In this document: positions 1-9,800 of the stretch, piece after piece
How positions within the stretch are numbered: position 1 is the first letter of the stretch
Layout of the letters: every line of letters starts with the position of its first letter
Assembly: GCA_024220525.1 (NCBI GenBank)
Contig: JAMYWO010000608.1
Span: forward strand, 1 to 14,206
Reading direction: 5' to 3'
Origin: Cochliopodium minus
Lineage: Eukaryota > Discosea > Himatismenida > Cochliopodiidae
DNA length: 14,206 nucleotides
The notes under the pieces: model-generated
What the model saw: only the letters and a program-made list of their open reading frames with translations
The model's database searches: none
Told to the model about the DNA's origin: nothing
Position numbers and translations under genes: made by a program

Positions 1-1181
1 ATTTTGAGTAATTTTTTTAATGATTATATATTTAATTTTTTTTTTTTGAAAAAGATTTTTTGTTCATGGAGGGTAAATTTTTTTTTTTTTTTATCAAATG
101 ACAATGACCTCTTTTTTTTTTTGAAGCTGGAATGACGGAGGAGCCTTGGATGTAAAAAAAAAAATTTTTTTTTTATTAACATCAAATAATTTTAAAAATA
201 AAATTATTTTTATAAGAAATTTAATCAATAAAATTTATTAAAATTAATTTTAAAAAAATAAATGAAAAATAAAAAAAATTATGTTTTCTAAAAAAATTAA
301 AATTAAAATTTTTTTCAATTAATTACCAAAATAATAAAGGATTTACTGAGTTTTGACATGGAGACAAAAACTTGGAAAAATATAGAAATGAATGGTCTTC
401 CCTCGAGGAGGAGACATCATTCTGTGTGCAGAGTTGAAAATCAAAAAAAACTTCTCATTTTTGGTGGGTATAATGGTGATCATGGTAAAAGTATTTTACA
501 AAATTAAATGATTTTTTTATCTCAAATTTTTTTTTATTTTTATTTTTTTAGATAATCCTTTGGATGATGTGTAAATTTTTGTATATTTTAAAAAATATTT
601 TAAAAAAAGAATCTCATTTATTATCATATTAAGTTAAAATGTTATTAAAATTTATTAATTATTTATAATTATTTTCCAAAGATTATAACATTAAAAATTA
701 TATTAAATTTATTGAAATAAAGTTTTGAAGTAGACTTGAATGAGGGAAGATGTCTCAAACTTATGATTGGAGGAGAAGACAACCCTGGAGGAAGGTTAAG
801 ACACTCTATGGTAAAATAAAATCTCTTTTTTTTATCGTTTTATTTTTTATTTTAAAATTAATTATTTTTTATTTTTTATTTATTAAAATTTTTTTTTTAA
901 AAAACTAATTCATTATTTAAAAGACAATGATAAATGATAAATGTGCGCTTGTTCTTGGTGGAATGAATCACAAAAGAAATTTCGCCGAAGATCCTTATCT
1001 TTTGACTCTGGACGATTTAAAGTGGCACAAAATTAATTACAATGGATCTTTTTATCCCATCATCAGAGCTGAGCATCAAGTCGTCAAAGTTTCTGATAAC
1101 AAGTTATTCATTTGTGGTGGATACAGCCACAATAGAATTCATTCTGTCTATCATTTAGACACACGTGCTTTTAACTATTAA
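1..1181 (+). CDS. Kelch-repeat (beta-propeller) protein, 5' end outside the window
   Basis: Six coding exons join in frame: 55-72, 127-151, 340-484, 552-570, 723-810 and 924-1181 (TAA stop). The introns are 54, 188, 67, 152 and 113 nt, all GT-AG. The joined protein shows the kelch signature four times: FFVHGGWNDGG, LLIFGGYNGDHDNPLDD, ALVLGGMNH and LFICGGYSHN. Each has the double glycine, and some are followed by the usual blade spacing to a Trp or Asp-Leu strand (ALDDLLSFDMETKTW). Kelch repeats form a beta-propeller used for protein binding; the partner cannot be told from sequence. Two exons are only 18 and 19 nt long, so the gene is invisible to simple ORF finding. A further exon probably ends at base 7 (donor GTAATT, acceptor at 53-54), with the rest of the gene upstream of the window. 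N-terminal domains (BTB, RING, other) would lie there and are unknown. The internal ATG at 927 is inside an exon and is not the start. Confidence 0.8.
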
Positions 1182-1265
1182 ATTGTTTAAAAATTTTGGA
1201 AAAAATGTCCATTTTTTTATTATTTTCTTATTTTCAATGAAAAAAATTATCAAAAAAAAAAATGA

Positions 1266-1738
1266 ATAAAAATTGGTGGTTGGATAAAAGAAATGTCCAG
1301 CGAAGGAATTGGATTATTTGGAGATGAACAGATAGGAAATATTTTTTTAATGAATTAAATTCTTTTGATTCTCATTCATCTTTCTTTGGATCATTCAATC
1401 AATGAAATCAACAAAGTATATTGTTTTGATGCATTGAATGAAAACACAAAATTAAAAGTATTGATCATCTCAAACGAAAATTGATCAAATGCAATCTTTT
1501 TTTGATTTTCTCTAGAAAAATACTTGACATTTATATTTCAATTCAAGACCTCAATTTCTTGAAATCTCTTTCCCACAGTTTGAAATACAATAAAACTCTC
1601 GAAGAACTTAATTTTATTTATTGTGCAGTAAAAGGTGAAGAAGCACAGAAAGATATTCAACATTTACAAGAATGGGATCCTTCAATTCACAATAGTTGTT
1701 GCAATCACTTTCAAACTCATTATATAAATTCTTGTTGA
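1266..1738 (+). pseudogene. Decayed leucine-rich-repeat (RNI/NLR-type) gene fragment
   Basis: Translated pieces in all three forward frames carry LRR patterns of roughly 28 residues. Examples are SSEGIGLFGDEQ (from 1293), LIHLSLDHSINEINKV followed by DALNENTKLKVLIISNEN (1359-1481), DQMQSFFDFL (from 1483), and LKYNKTLEELNFIYCAVKGE in the last open stretch, which ends with TGA at 1736-1738. The pieces follow one another in the order expected of a tandem LRR protein. They are interrupted by TAA at 1356-1358, TGA at 1482-1484, a frame change at about 1481, TAG and TGA just after 1510, and another frame change. No GT-AG pair removes these stops: there is no GT near the first one, and splicing the candidate 1458-1515 intron runs into TGA. 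I therefore read it as a pseudogene. No start codon or upstream exon is evident after the kelch stop at 1181. Confidence 0.65.
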
Positions 1739-1933
1739 GTTTGAAAATAATAAAGATCAAAATACCAAAATTCGTTTTGTTTGAAATCATAAAATTGATT
1801 GACATGATATGATCTTTCCTCAATCGAAATGACAAAGAATACAATTAAAAAGTTTCAAAAAAAAAAAACTTTTTTAATTTTCAAATAGTCACATAAATGA
1901 AAAAAATTTTTTTTTTTTTAAAAAAGACATCCA

Positions 1934-2747
1934 TTAAATATTGAGGCGGTAGTAATTAGAAGATTCATCCTTATTGTCATCAAAAATACGTTGGTTAGGA
2001 GGACGAATGGTGACAGGAGATCTTAGGTTGACATTCTTCTTGATGAATTCGAAAGCCTCACGCAAAGAATTAAAGTTAATGATCTTACCATCATCAGATT
2101 TGATTTGGTACAAAGAGGTGAAAGGCTGGTGATCGATTTTGATGTTGACTGTACGTTTGTTGTTGGCGATGGAGACGACCCAGGAACCTGGGGTGGTAGA
2201 GTAACGAAGGACGTATTCACCAGGGCTTGCGTTTTTAAGGAGATTTCTGTGATTTGAAAAAAAAAATAAAAAAAATTAATGAAGAAAAAAAATAAAAAAA
2301 ATTGATAAAAATAAAAAAAAGTTTTTTCAATTGGTCATTTTACCCAGTTTCTTCTTTGGACAAATTTCCGTACCAACCGTCAATCAAAAAGTCGCTTTGT
2401 AAACTGTTCAACCATTGTTTTCCATTCAAAACATAAACCTTTAAAAAAAAGATAAAAAATGAAGAAAAAATAAAAAAAAAATGTAAAATAAAAATTTATA
2501 ACAAAAAAAAAAAAAATAATAAAAAAAAAAAAATTTTTTACTCTCTTTTTGTAGGATTCGTTGTTCTCTTCGTTAGGGGTGCTGTTATCATGAGGTTTGC
2601 GCTCGTGGTTGATGACGAATCCACTGTAGAACTTGACCATGTAAGCAAAGGTGTTGGCATTGACGTGATCGTTCTCCTTGAGGAGGTACTCCAAAAGCAC
2701 GTACTCTCTAAACAAAATAAAAATAATAAAATAAAAATAAAAATAAA

Positions 2748-2778
<31 letters not shown>

Positions 2779-5363
2779 TAAAATAAAAACAAAAATGAAA
2801 ATAAAAATAAATAAATTTTAAAAATTAAAAATAAAATAAAAATAAAACAAAAATAAAATAAAAATAAAATAAAAATAAAACCTTTGGGAAGGATGGATAG
2901 GTTCACTGAGACCCAAGAAATTACAGGAAAACTTTTCGTTGAAATAGGCCCAAGGGATGTAGAAGTGGTCCAAGACTTGGGTCAAAGGCTTCAAGAAGAA
3001 CTCGTCTCTGAACCACACTTTGGCGATGTTGTCTGATGAAAAAAAAAAAAATAACAAATGTAAAAAAAAGTAAAAAATAAAATTAATAAAAAATAAAAAA
3101 TGAAATAAATGAAAAATAAAAAAATAAAAAATTAAAAAAATAAAAAAGTAAAATAAAAAAATAAATCGAAAAAACAAAATAATTTTACCTTCACCGAACA
3201 TAAAGTCCATATAAATTTGCATGTACTTCTCCACGATCTGTTGGAAAGAAGGACGTTTCTTGGCCTCACCATGCCAGCAAGCAGTCAACATCTCCTTGAC
3301 GATGCGGGGGTAGTTGTCCTTGAGGTCCTCCAAGTTTGGTCTCCATGAGCCGTTGACTACGGCAGTTGCTAACTGACTCACATTCATGTTGGGTGATAAC
3401 TTAATTCCTGTCAGGATGGTGTATCCCAATATTCCGAATGCGTAAACATCTGTGCAGGGAAAAAAGAAAAATGATTTTATTAAAGGAGAAATATAAAAAC
3501 AAAATAAATTATGATTCAAAATAAATTAATGATTAAATCAAGAAAACTATACATAAAAAATAAAGAGAAACTAAAGTTTATAATAAGTAATAAACAACAA
3601 ATAATTAGTAATAAATAAAAAATTAAAAATAATAAAATAAATAATAAAAATCATAAAAAATAAATAAATAAGAAATGATAAAAGTGTGAAAATAATTGGT
3701 GAATTGGACAATCATTTGAAAAAAGACGATAGCTCAAAGAACAAAGTAGTTACCAATCGAAGAGTCGTATTTAACAGAAGCGTTGGTTCCCTTGTTTGCC
3801 AAGAGGACCTTCCAGAGCTCGGGAGCGACGTGGAGAGGAGTACCTTTTGCAGGACCTATGGAGTTACTTCTGAGATCCTTTGCAAATCCCCAATCGCACA
3901 GTTTGAATTTGTCTGCTTTTCTGTCATCTATGAAATAAAAAAAATAAAAAAATGTTATCAATAAGTTTAATTATTATTGATTTATCAATTTTTTTTGTAT
4001 AATCAAATTAATTATGTACATATTTGTTAAAAATTTGTGGCAAAAGGTATAATCTGAAATATATCAAGGATATTTTGTTCAAATTGTCTTACATAAAAGA
4101 TTTCCAAGCTTAATATCACCGTGATAGATTTTCATTCCAGCCAAATAAGATAGACCAAGGGATACCTGGTGCAAATATTTTAATCTTTGGAAATGAGTGG
4201 CCTTTGCACCCTTCTGGATGAGAATGACAGGTTCAGAAGGCTCCAAACGCTCATAAAAGATGGTGATGAGGGCTATAAAAATTGAAGATAAATATTATGT
4301 TAAAATATGATCAATACGAGGTAAATATTGCAAATAAATTGATGTTGAATAACATTTTGAGTTAAAAAAGCAAATATATATTTTTTAATTCAGCTAATTG
4401 TTGAATTTATTCACCTTCATGTTGTGGACTAGGCTTATAATAAGATGCTCCCAAAAATGTGGCTATGTTTTGATGCGCAACAGTCTTCATCAGCCTAATT
4501 TCGTTGGAATATTGCTCTCTAGTGGCTTCTGTGTTTTGTTTGGATTGTTTGGCCACACAATCATTTCCAAATAATTTTCCAATGATAACCTAACAATAAG
4601 GAATTGGAGGATTTTGAGATGGTTAATTTAAAATTTTATATTTTTTTATTTTTTTCAAATCGAAAAAAATATATAATTTATAAAATTTTTAATTATTTTT
4701 TAATATCTTGAGGCAAAGGCCCATTTTAGGAATGATAAGTTGTATAAAACCTCCTCCTGTCAATTATCAACATGATTGGAGGAATAATATATAGTTAAAT
4801 TGAGGGAATAATGCATATAAATTATTATCCCTAATTTCCTATTCTCTAGATATTAATTTGAATTCATTCATTTTCATAAATTATATATCAACTGTTAATT
4901 AATATTGAGTACAAATATTGTCATAATGACAAAATATATTATCTAATAGCATGATAAGTAATTTGTTTATATATTTGAAGTATATTAATGATTTGAAGTA
5001 CCCAATTATTTTGTGAAAAAAATATTTTATAAATACCTTAGATTCTGCTCCTACATTGGATAAAACTTGATATAGCTTAAAATCATTTGGATTGATCCAT
5101 ATATCTTTATCATTGCCATTGCCATTATTTTCTTGGGGAGCATTATTGAGATTGGTGATGGATATATGTTGTACATTTTTATCTATTTGATGCTGGGAAA
5201 AGGCTTTGAATGAATGTATTTGCTTGGAGCAATCAATACAAAATTCCATTTTGCAATCAGAGCAAAATATGTCTGATATTTTGCCACAACGGTTTTTACA
5301 ATTAAATGTATCTTCTAAAGATTCGTGAAGAGAATCTTCCATGTTTTTATTTTCATTCATCAT
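1934..5363 (-). CDS. B-box zinc finger / protein kinase / SH2-domain protein (Shk-like), 613 aa
   Basis: Nine exons on the minus strand join in frame: 5363-5037, 4589-4415, 4272-4093, 3927-3754, 3449-3189, 3032-2882, 2707-2542, 2438-2344 and 2246-1934 (TAA). Residues 20-66 form a B-box-like zinc finger (Cys22, 26, 34, 37, 42, 45; His50, 58). The kinase domain covers about 97-345. It has Lys123 (CVAK), alpha-C Glu139 (NEI), catalytic loop HGDIKLGN with Asp220 and Asn225, DWG at 239-241 instead of DFG, and APE at 262-264. The glycine loop is poor (NVGAESKVIIG). A linker at about 366-495 resembles the EF-hand-like stretch before the SH2 in Dictyostelium Shk proteins. The SH2 domain starts at Trp500 (WYGNLS) and has YVLRYS at 521-526, where Arg524 would be the phosphotyrosine-binding arginine. 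The start at 5363 was chosen over an upstream in-frame ATG because residues before it are low-complexity AT coding. Family knowledge predicts phosphotyrosine-directed signalling; the substrate is unknown. Exons 5-9 use many more C-ending codons than exon 1. Confidence 0.94.
2711..2880. repeat. AAAAT-type microsatellite filling a kinase-gene intron
   Basis: About 170 bases are almost nothing but imperfect AAAAT / AAAAAT units on the plus strand. They lie entirely inside the sixth intron of the kinase gene (2881-2708), between donor GTTTTA and acceptor TTTAG. Similar but less regular A-rich runs fill the introns at 3033-3188 and 2439-2541. Open frames through these stretches give Phe/Tyr/Leu-only protein and are artefacts. 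Confidence 0.85.
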
Positions 5364-5728
5364 TTTTTTTGTCAAAGAAAAATTATTATTATTTTTTTTT
5401 TTTATATATATTATTCCATTTATACTGAGTATGATTGAAAAAAAAAAAATAGCTTCACTTTCAACATAATATATTCTAATGTTCAATCGTTCCTAATTGA
5501 ATCATTTTAAATTTAAAATGTTATATTTCTTTATTATGGTGATTCCTCCAAATTATGTGATAATTATATGAAACATTCACCAAAAAATTTCTTCATTGTG
5601 GACCAAAATTGATAATATTTAATCAAATCAAAGATAAATGACAAATGAATCTTTATTGATAACCAAAGATTTCAAAAAAATTATCCAAACAATATTTGAC
5701 AAAAAACATTTAAAGTTCCGCAATCTCT
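5364..5728. other. Intergenic region between the kinase start and the Rac stop
   Basis: 365 bases separate the kinase start codon from the stop of the upstream Rac gene, both on the minus strand. It should hold the Rac 3' end and the kinase promoter. It contains a T run at 5391-5402 (A-rich leader on the transcribed strand) and otherwise only AT-rich sequence. I see no further gene, RNA or clear regulatory motif. Confidence 0.5.
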
Positions 5729-6814
5729 TTAAAAAATGACACAATTTTTTTTCTTCTCTTCACTAACTCCTTTGTGAAACAAATAAATTCTGGGTTGGTA
5801 AAGAAGTTAATTTGAGCAAAAATAAAATTTGGAAATCATTTTACTTCAAAGCTATAAGAGAAAAGAAGAATAAGAAGAATTTTCTAAAACAAAAAAGTTT
5901 TATATTGGTAACCTTCATCAAATGTTTCTTTCAGTCCCTTTTTATATCAAATAAATTTTATCAAATCAAAACTTTTAGAAAAATTTACCGCTTGTGTCAA
6001 AGCAGAGTTTTCACAGTAAGAGTGGGCTTGAATTTTGAAGGCCATTTTACAACCCTCCTCGAAAGTGATCAGTTTTTCGTTTTTCAAAGATAATTTATCA
6101 ATCGTTTCTTGGTTTTTCCTCAAATCATTTTTGCTCCCCACCAAAATAATCTTTGCGCCTGGTAAATAATGTCTAACCTCTAATTTTTTAATTTTTTAAA
6201 GTTTTTTTTTTTTTTGTATATTTTTGTATGACCTGGGGCCCATCTTGTTAAGCAATTTTCATAGCTTGTCCTTAATTAATAAGTAAATATTTATTTTTTT
6301 AAAAAATTAAATTTAACCTTGATTCTAATCTGAAAATGATCAAAAATATATCTGAAAGATTGTTATTTTTGAATTTTTGTGAGAAAAGTTTTTTTGTAAC
6401 CTGTTTGTGGATACGACAAGCGTCTCAAATTTTCATCTTAAAAAGTAAAATATAAATTTGGGGAAAAAACTTTTTTGTGTTACAATCTTCGGATCCTGCT
6501 ACATCCCTTTTAATAATATGTATTTTATTATAAATTATAGTTTTTTTTACCACATTCCTAAATTGTAAGGTTTATTATACATCATCACTTTTTTGGAATA
6601 ATTATCAAATACTGTTGGAATATATTCTCCTGGAAAAGCATTGGCAGTAAAACTTATCAACATACATGTCTATTAATTAAATAAATTAAAAAATAAGGTA
6701 ATGGGATACTTTTCCAGATGCGATATCTTAATTAATGGAGCATTATAATCCTAATTTAAAAATAAATTATCTTTAATTTATACCTCCAACTAGAACGAGC
6801 TTTGCATGTTCCAT
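5729..6814 (-). CDS. Atypical Rac/Rho-family small GTPase, 184 aa, Ile12 and Ser61
   Basis: Minus-strand exons: 6814-6784, 6726-6710, 6669-6551, 6506-6484, 6436-6401, 6351-6318, 6270-6233, 6179-5989, 5937-5913, 5851-5845 and 5762-5729. The introns are 40-61 nt except the last (82 nt). The protein aligns residue for residue with Rac1 numbering through Asp118: GDIASGKT at 10-17, switch [11 protein letters not shown] at 32-41, WDVAGSEDY at 56-64, LSYPQTD, the NKxD motif as SKND at 115-118, a Rho insert helix (ETIDKL) and SALTQ. The carboxyl end is basic and finishes in CVIF, a CAAX prenylation box, so membrane anchoring is expected. Two residues needed for GTP hydrolysis in Ras/Rho proteins are replaced: Gly12 by Ile and Gln61 by Ser. 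This resembles the GTP-locked Rnd group and suggests weak or no GTPase activity (inference). The last splice is uncertain. Joining 5913 directly to an acceptor giving exon 5770-5729 also keeps CVIF, whereas reading through 5845 would end after Leu-Lys without a CAAX box. Confidence 0.9.
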
Positions 6815-6874
6815 ATAAGAGTAAATTTTTTATATCAATTTTTTTTTTTTATTTAATTTTCTCTGAAATTTCAT
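6815..6874. promoter_or_regulatory. 60-bp gap between reductase stop and Rac start
   Basis: Only 60 bases lie between the TAA of the reductase gene (ends 6875) and the Rac ATG (6814), with both genes read on the minus strand. The gap holds a T run at 6840-6850. It must contain both the 3' processing signal of one gene and the promoter of the next, unless the two are cotranscribed. No specific motif was recognised. Confidence 0.45.
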
Positions 6875-9800
6875 TTATTTATTGTTTTCCAAGATACCAA
6901 TTTTATGAAAATACTTTATCCAAGAACCCAACATCTCTTTTGTGATCTTGGGAGGATCGCAAGATTGAACATCGAGAATGTTGATTTTCTCAAAGATGAG
7001 CTCCTCATTTACGAAAGGAAACTGATTTCCTTCAAAGTAGCTAAAGAGGGGGAACAAACTGTTTTCCTTCTCGGATTTAAAAGAAAACAAGATGTTCTTC
7101 CAATCATCATAAGGCAAAGATTCGATATGGAAACCAAGTTCTTTCAAAGAGTTTGAAACTGCTGTCATTGTCAAAGAGTTCTCACTATTATTGAAAATGT
7201 TGAACTTTTTTAATCTGAGTGCCTCTTCTAGTTTGTTGGAGATGGTGTGGACGATGGTTTGAGAGACCCAGTCGACAGGGATGATGGTCATTTTGCTGTC
7301 GGCGGTATCGATTGGAGCCTTTCCACATTGAATGACTCCCTGTAGGAATCTGATGATGAAATCTTTGTTATTGGTGACTCCAAACTTTTCATCTGCACAA
7401 ATTGTACCCTATTTTTTTTTTCAAGCTTTATTATGAGTTTAAAAAGAAACTTCTTTTTTTTTACAGGCCTGAAAGTAAGAAAAGGAAAATTGTTGATTTC
7501 TTTCAATAAGTTTTGGATGACAATTTCAGCTGCACATTTGGATGCACCATAAGGAGTAAGTAGAGGGAGCATGTTTTTGTTGAAGTACATGTTTTCTTTG
7601 TGCATCTTGTTTGCACTGTCATAAACAGACACTGTGGAGATATGAACAAACAACTTTAAGTGATTAGCAACAGCAAGACGAAGCATTTCTTTGGTCCCAT
7701 TTAGGTTGGGCAATCTCAAAACAGAGTAGGGCAATATCCCATTCACTTGAGCTCCATTGTTGATGATGACATCAATATTCTCTGAAAGATCTTGCCAATC
7801 TTTTTTGTTGAGGTCCAAGTTTGGTTTTGAAAGGTTTCCAAACACAAATTTGAGTTTTGCAGAGAGAGGATATTCCCCAAAGTAGTTGTTATAATTATTA
7901 ATCAACTTGAGTTTTGCATTTTCGAAAGAAGTGTCTCTGACCAGACAAAAAACTTGTGAACAATAGTCGCTCTGAAGCAAATCTCTTAATAAATAAGCAC
8001 CTAAGAAACCAGTAGCCCCTGAAAGAAGAACTTTATTGTCTTTTTGTTTTGGTTGAAAAGGCTTTGAGTTGGCGAAGAGTTCTAAAATATCTTCAGGTAT
8101 TAGTAGTTCCTTGTCCCAGTCGATCACCTCTTCTTTATTTTCGATCACCACGTCTTTTTCTTTGTTTTGAAGGATGATTTCACAAATCTCTTTGAAGCTT
8201 TTATTATATAGACTTCCTATCGGAAATTTGATTCCAAACCTCTCTTTAAGCTCGAAAATAAATTGGACAATAGCTATACTGTCTATTCCTAATTCCCCAA
8301 TAGTGCTTTCAATGACAGATTGTTCATATTTGATACTCATGATTTCACAGAGTTCTTCTGCAATATCATTCACAGTATTTCTGCTCTTATTTTGATTTTT
8401 TGAAGAGATCTCGTTATTAATTGGTGTGTCTCCAAATTTGTTGAGCTCCTTGTAGAATTTGTCTAGTTTAGTTCTGTAGAACTTTGAGAGGCTTTCTCTT
8501 TTGTTTTTGTAGCTGGGAGTAACCAACCCATTGTCAGGAGTCCAGAATATTTCGGTTTCGATGAGAATGTCCCTAGGTATTTCATAACCTTGGAGCTGGT
8601 TCAATTTTGCTATTTTCCTAAAGTCGTTGAGAATAACTTCTTTGAAGTCCTTTTCATGTTCGAGTGAAGTTTTCTTATTGGGTATAATTACTGCTAAGAT
8701 GAAACTTTGCTCGATGGATGCGTCGATGTAGACGAAATCCACATATATACTCTCCACAAAAATGATTTCTAAATGCTCTGGTGCGATGAAAACAGACTGA
8801 GTTAGTTTTACAAAGTGTTTATGGCGGTCAATAACTTTTAGATGATTAGTTTTTTCATCGTATTCAACAATCTATTAAGAATAATTAAATTTAATCATAC
8901 AAAATGAAAGAGTAATAGGTTACATCTCCAGTATTAAAGTATCCTTCTTCATCTATATTCTTTTTAGTGTTCTCCAAATCCTCATAATAACCTGGAGACA
9001 TATAATTAGTCTTAACCCACAAAAGACCTCTTTGGTATGGCTTATCATTTCTAGTATAACCCATCTCTGGTAGGTCTTGTAATCTAATTGTAACATTGCT
9101 GGTCTTTATGGAGTCTATGGCGATTGTGCCTGCCTCAGTAATCCCATAACCTGCCAAAAATGTTTTTGTAAAATGAACAAATAAAATAAAAGATTAAAAC
9201 CTTCTTTCACAACACAGGTAAAGCATTTTTTCATGAATTGAAATACTTTTGGTGGTGTTTTTGCACCTCCTGTAAAAATTCTAAAGAAAAATTAAATTAA
9301 AATTCCTATAAATGGGAAATTACAGAAATAATCTATTTCCAAAAGTTTTTGAGAATTTGGCGAGAAGGTTTGTTTCAATCAAATTGGGAGTGAGATCTGA
9401 AAATTTTGAAGGATTTTGTTTGTATTCAAGCAAACGTTTATTGTACAGGGATTTATATTGGTTGTACAAAACTATCCATATTCTGGGAGGAGCAGAAAAA
9501 TAAGTGGGACTTGTTAATCTTGCTTCAAAAAAATAGCTTTCCATAGAACCACCCCAAAGAGTTATTCTCCCTCCTATTGCCATAGATGCGTAGGCAGAAC
9601 TTCTTTCGCTCGACCAAGAGAGAGGCGCGAAAATGAAAGCGAGGAGGTCTTTGAATTTAGTGTTAATGGGGCTAGGATCTAAAAACTCTGTATTCAACAT
9701 CTTAGCTGTGATGATGCTCCCTTTGGGCATACCAGTAGAACCACTATATCAACATTTTCATAAAATTATTTAAATTTTTAACTTGTGGAAAATTATTTAT

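Noticed and set aside
1458-1515. A GT-AG intron that would rescue the LRR reading
   Set aside because: Splicing it removes sequence that itself fits the LRR pattern and leads directly into a TGA codon.
2818-3519. Long minus-strand open frame running from kinase sequence into Phe/Tyr/Leu-rich stretches
   Set aside because: It reads through two AT-microsatellite introns. The kinase parts are exons bounded by clear donor and acceptor sites, and the rest is low-complexity translation.
4751-4785. Hairpin as an RNA gene or terminator
   Set aside because: The stem is only about six base pairs with a loop near 20 bases, which is too weak to call.
4899-5486. Start of the kinase protein at 5486
   Set aside because: The first 41 residues would be translated from AT-rich leader (runs of Phe, Ile, Lys, Asn). 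The ATG pair at 5363-5358 immediately precedes recognisable protein.
8174-8395. Plus-strand open frame opposite the acyl carrier domain
   Set aside because: It is a shadow of a well-supported minus-strand exon with no start context or recognisable motif. The same applies to plus-strand frames at 6905-7156, 9312-9503, 9917-10213, 10397-10624 and 11878-12204.
7288-8757. Treating 8757-7288 as a complete 489-aa reductase gene
   Set aside because: The apparent start is a GTG inside the adenylation domain. The exon runs on upstream to 8871, and the end runs into an intron at 7464, with the remainder of the reductase in 7408-6875.
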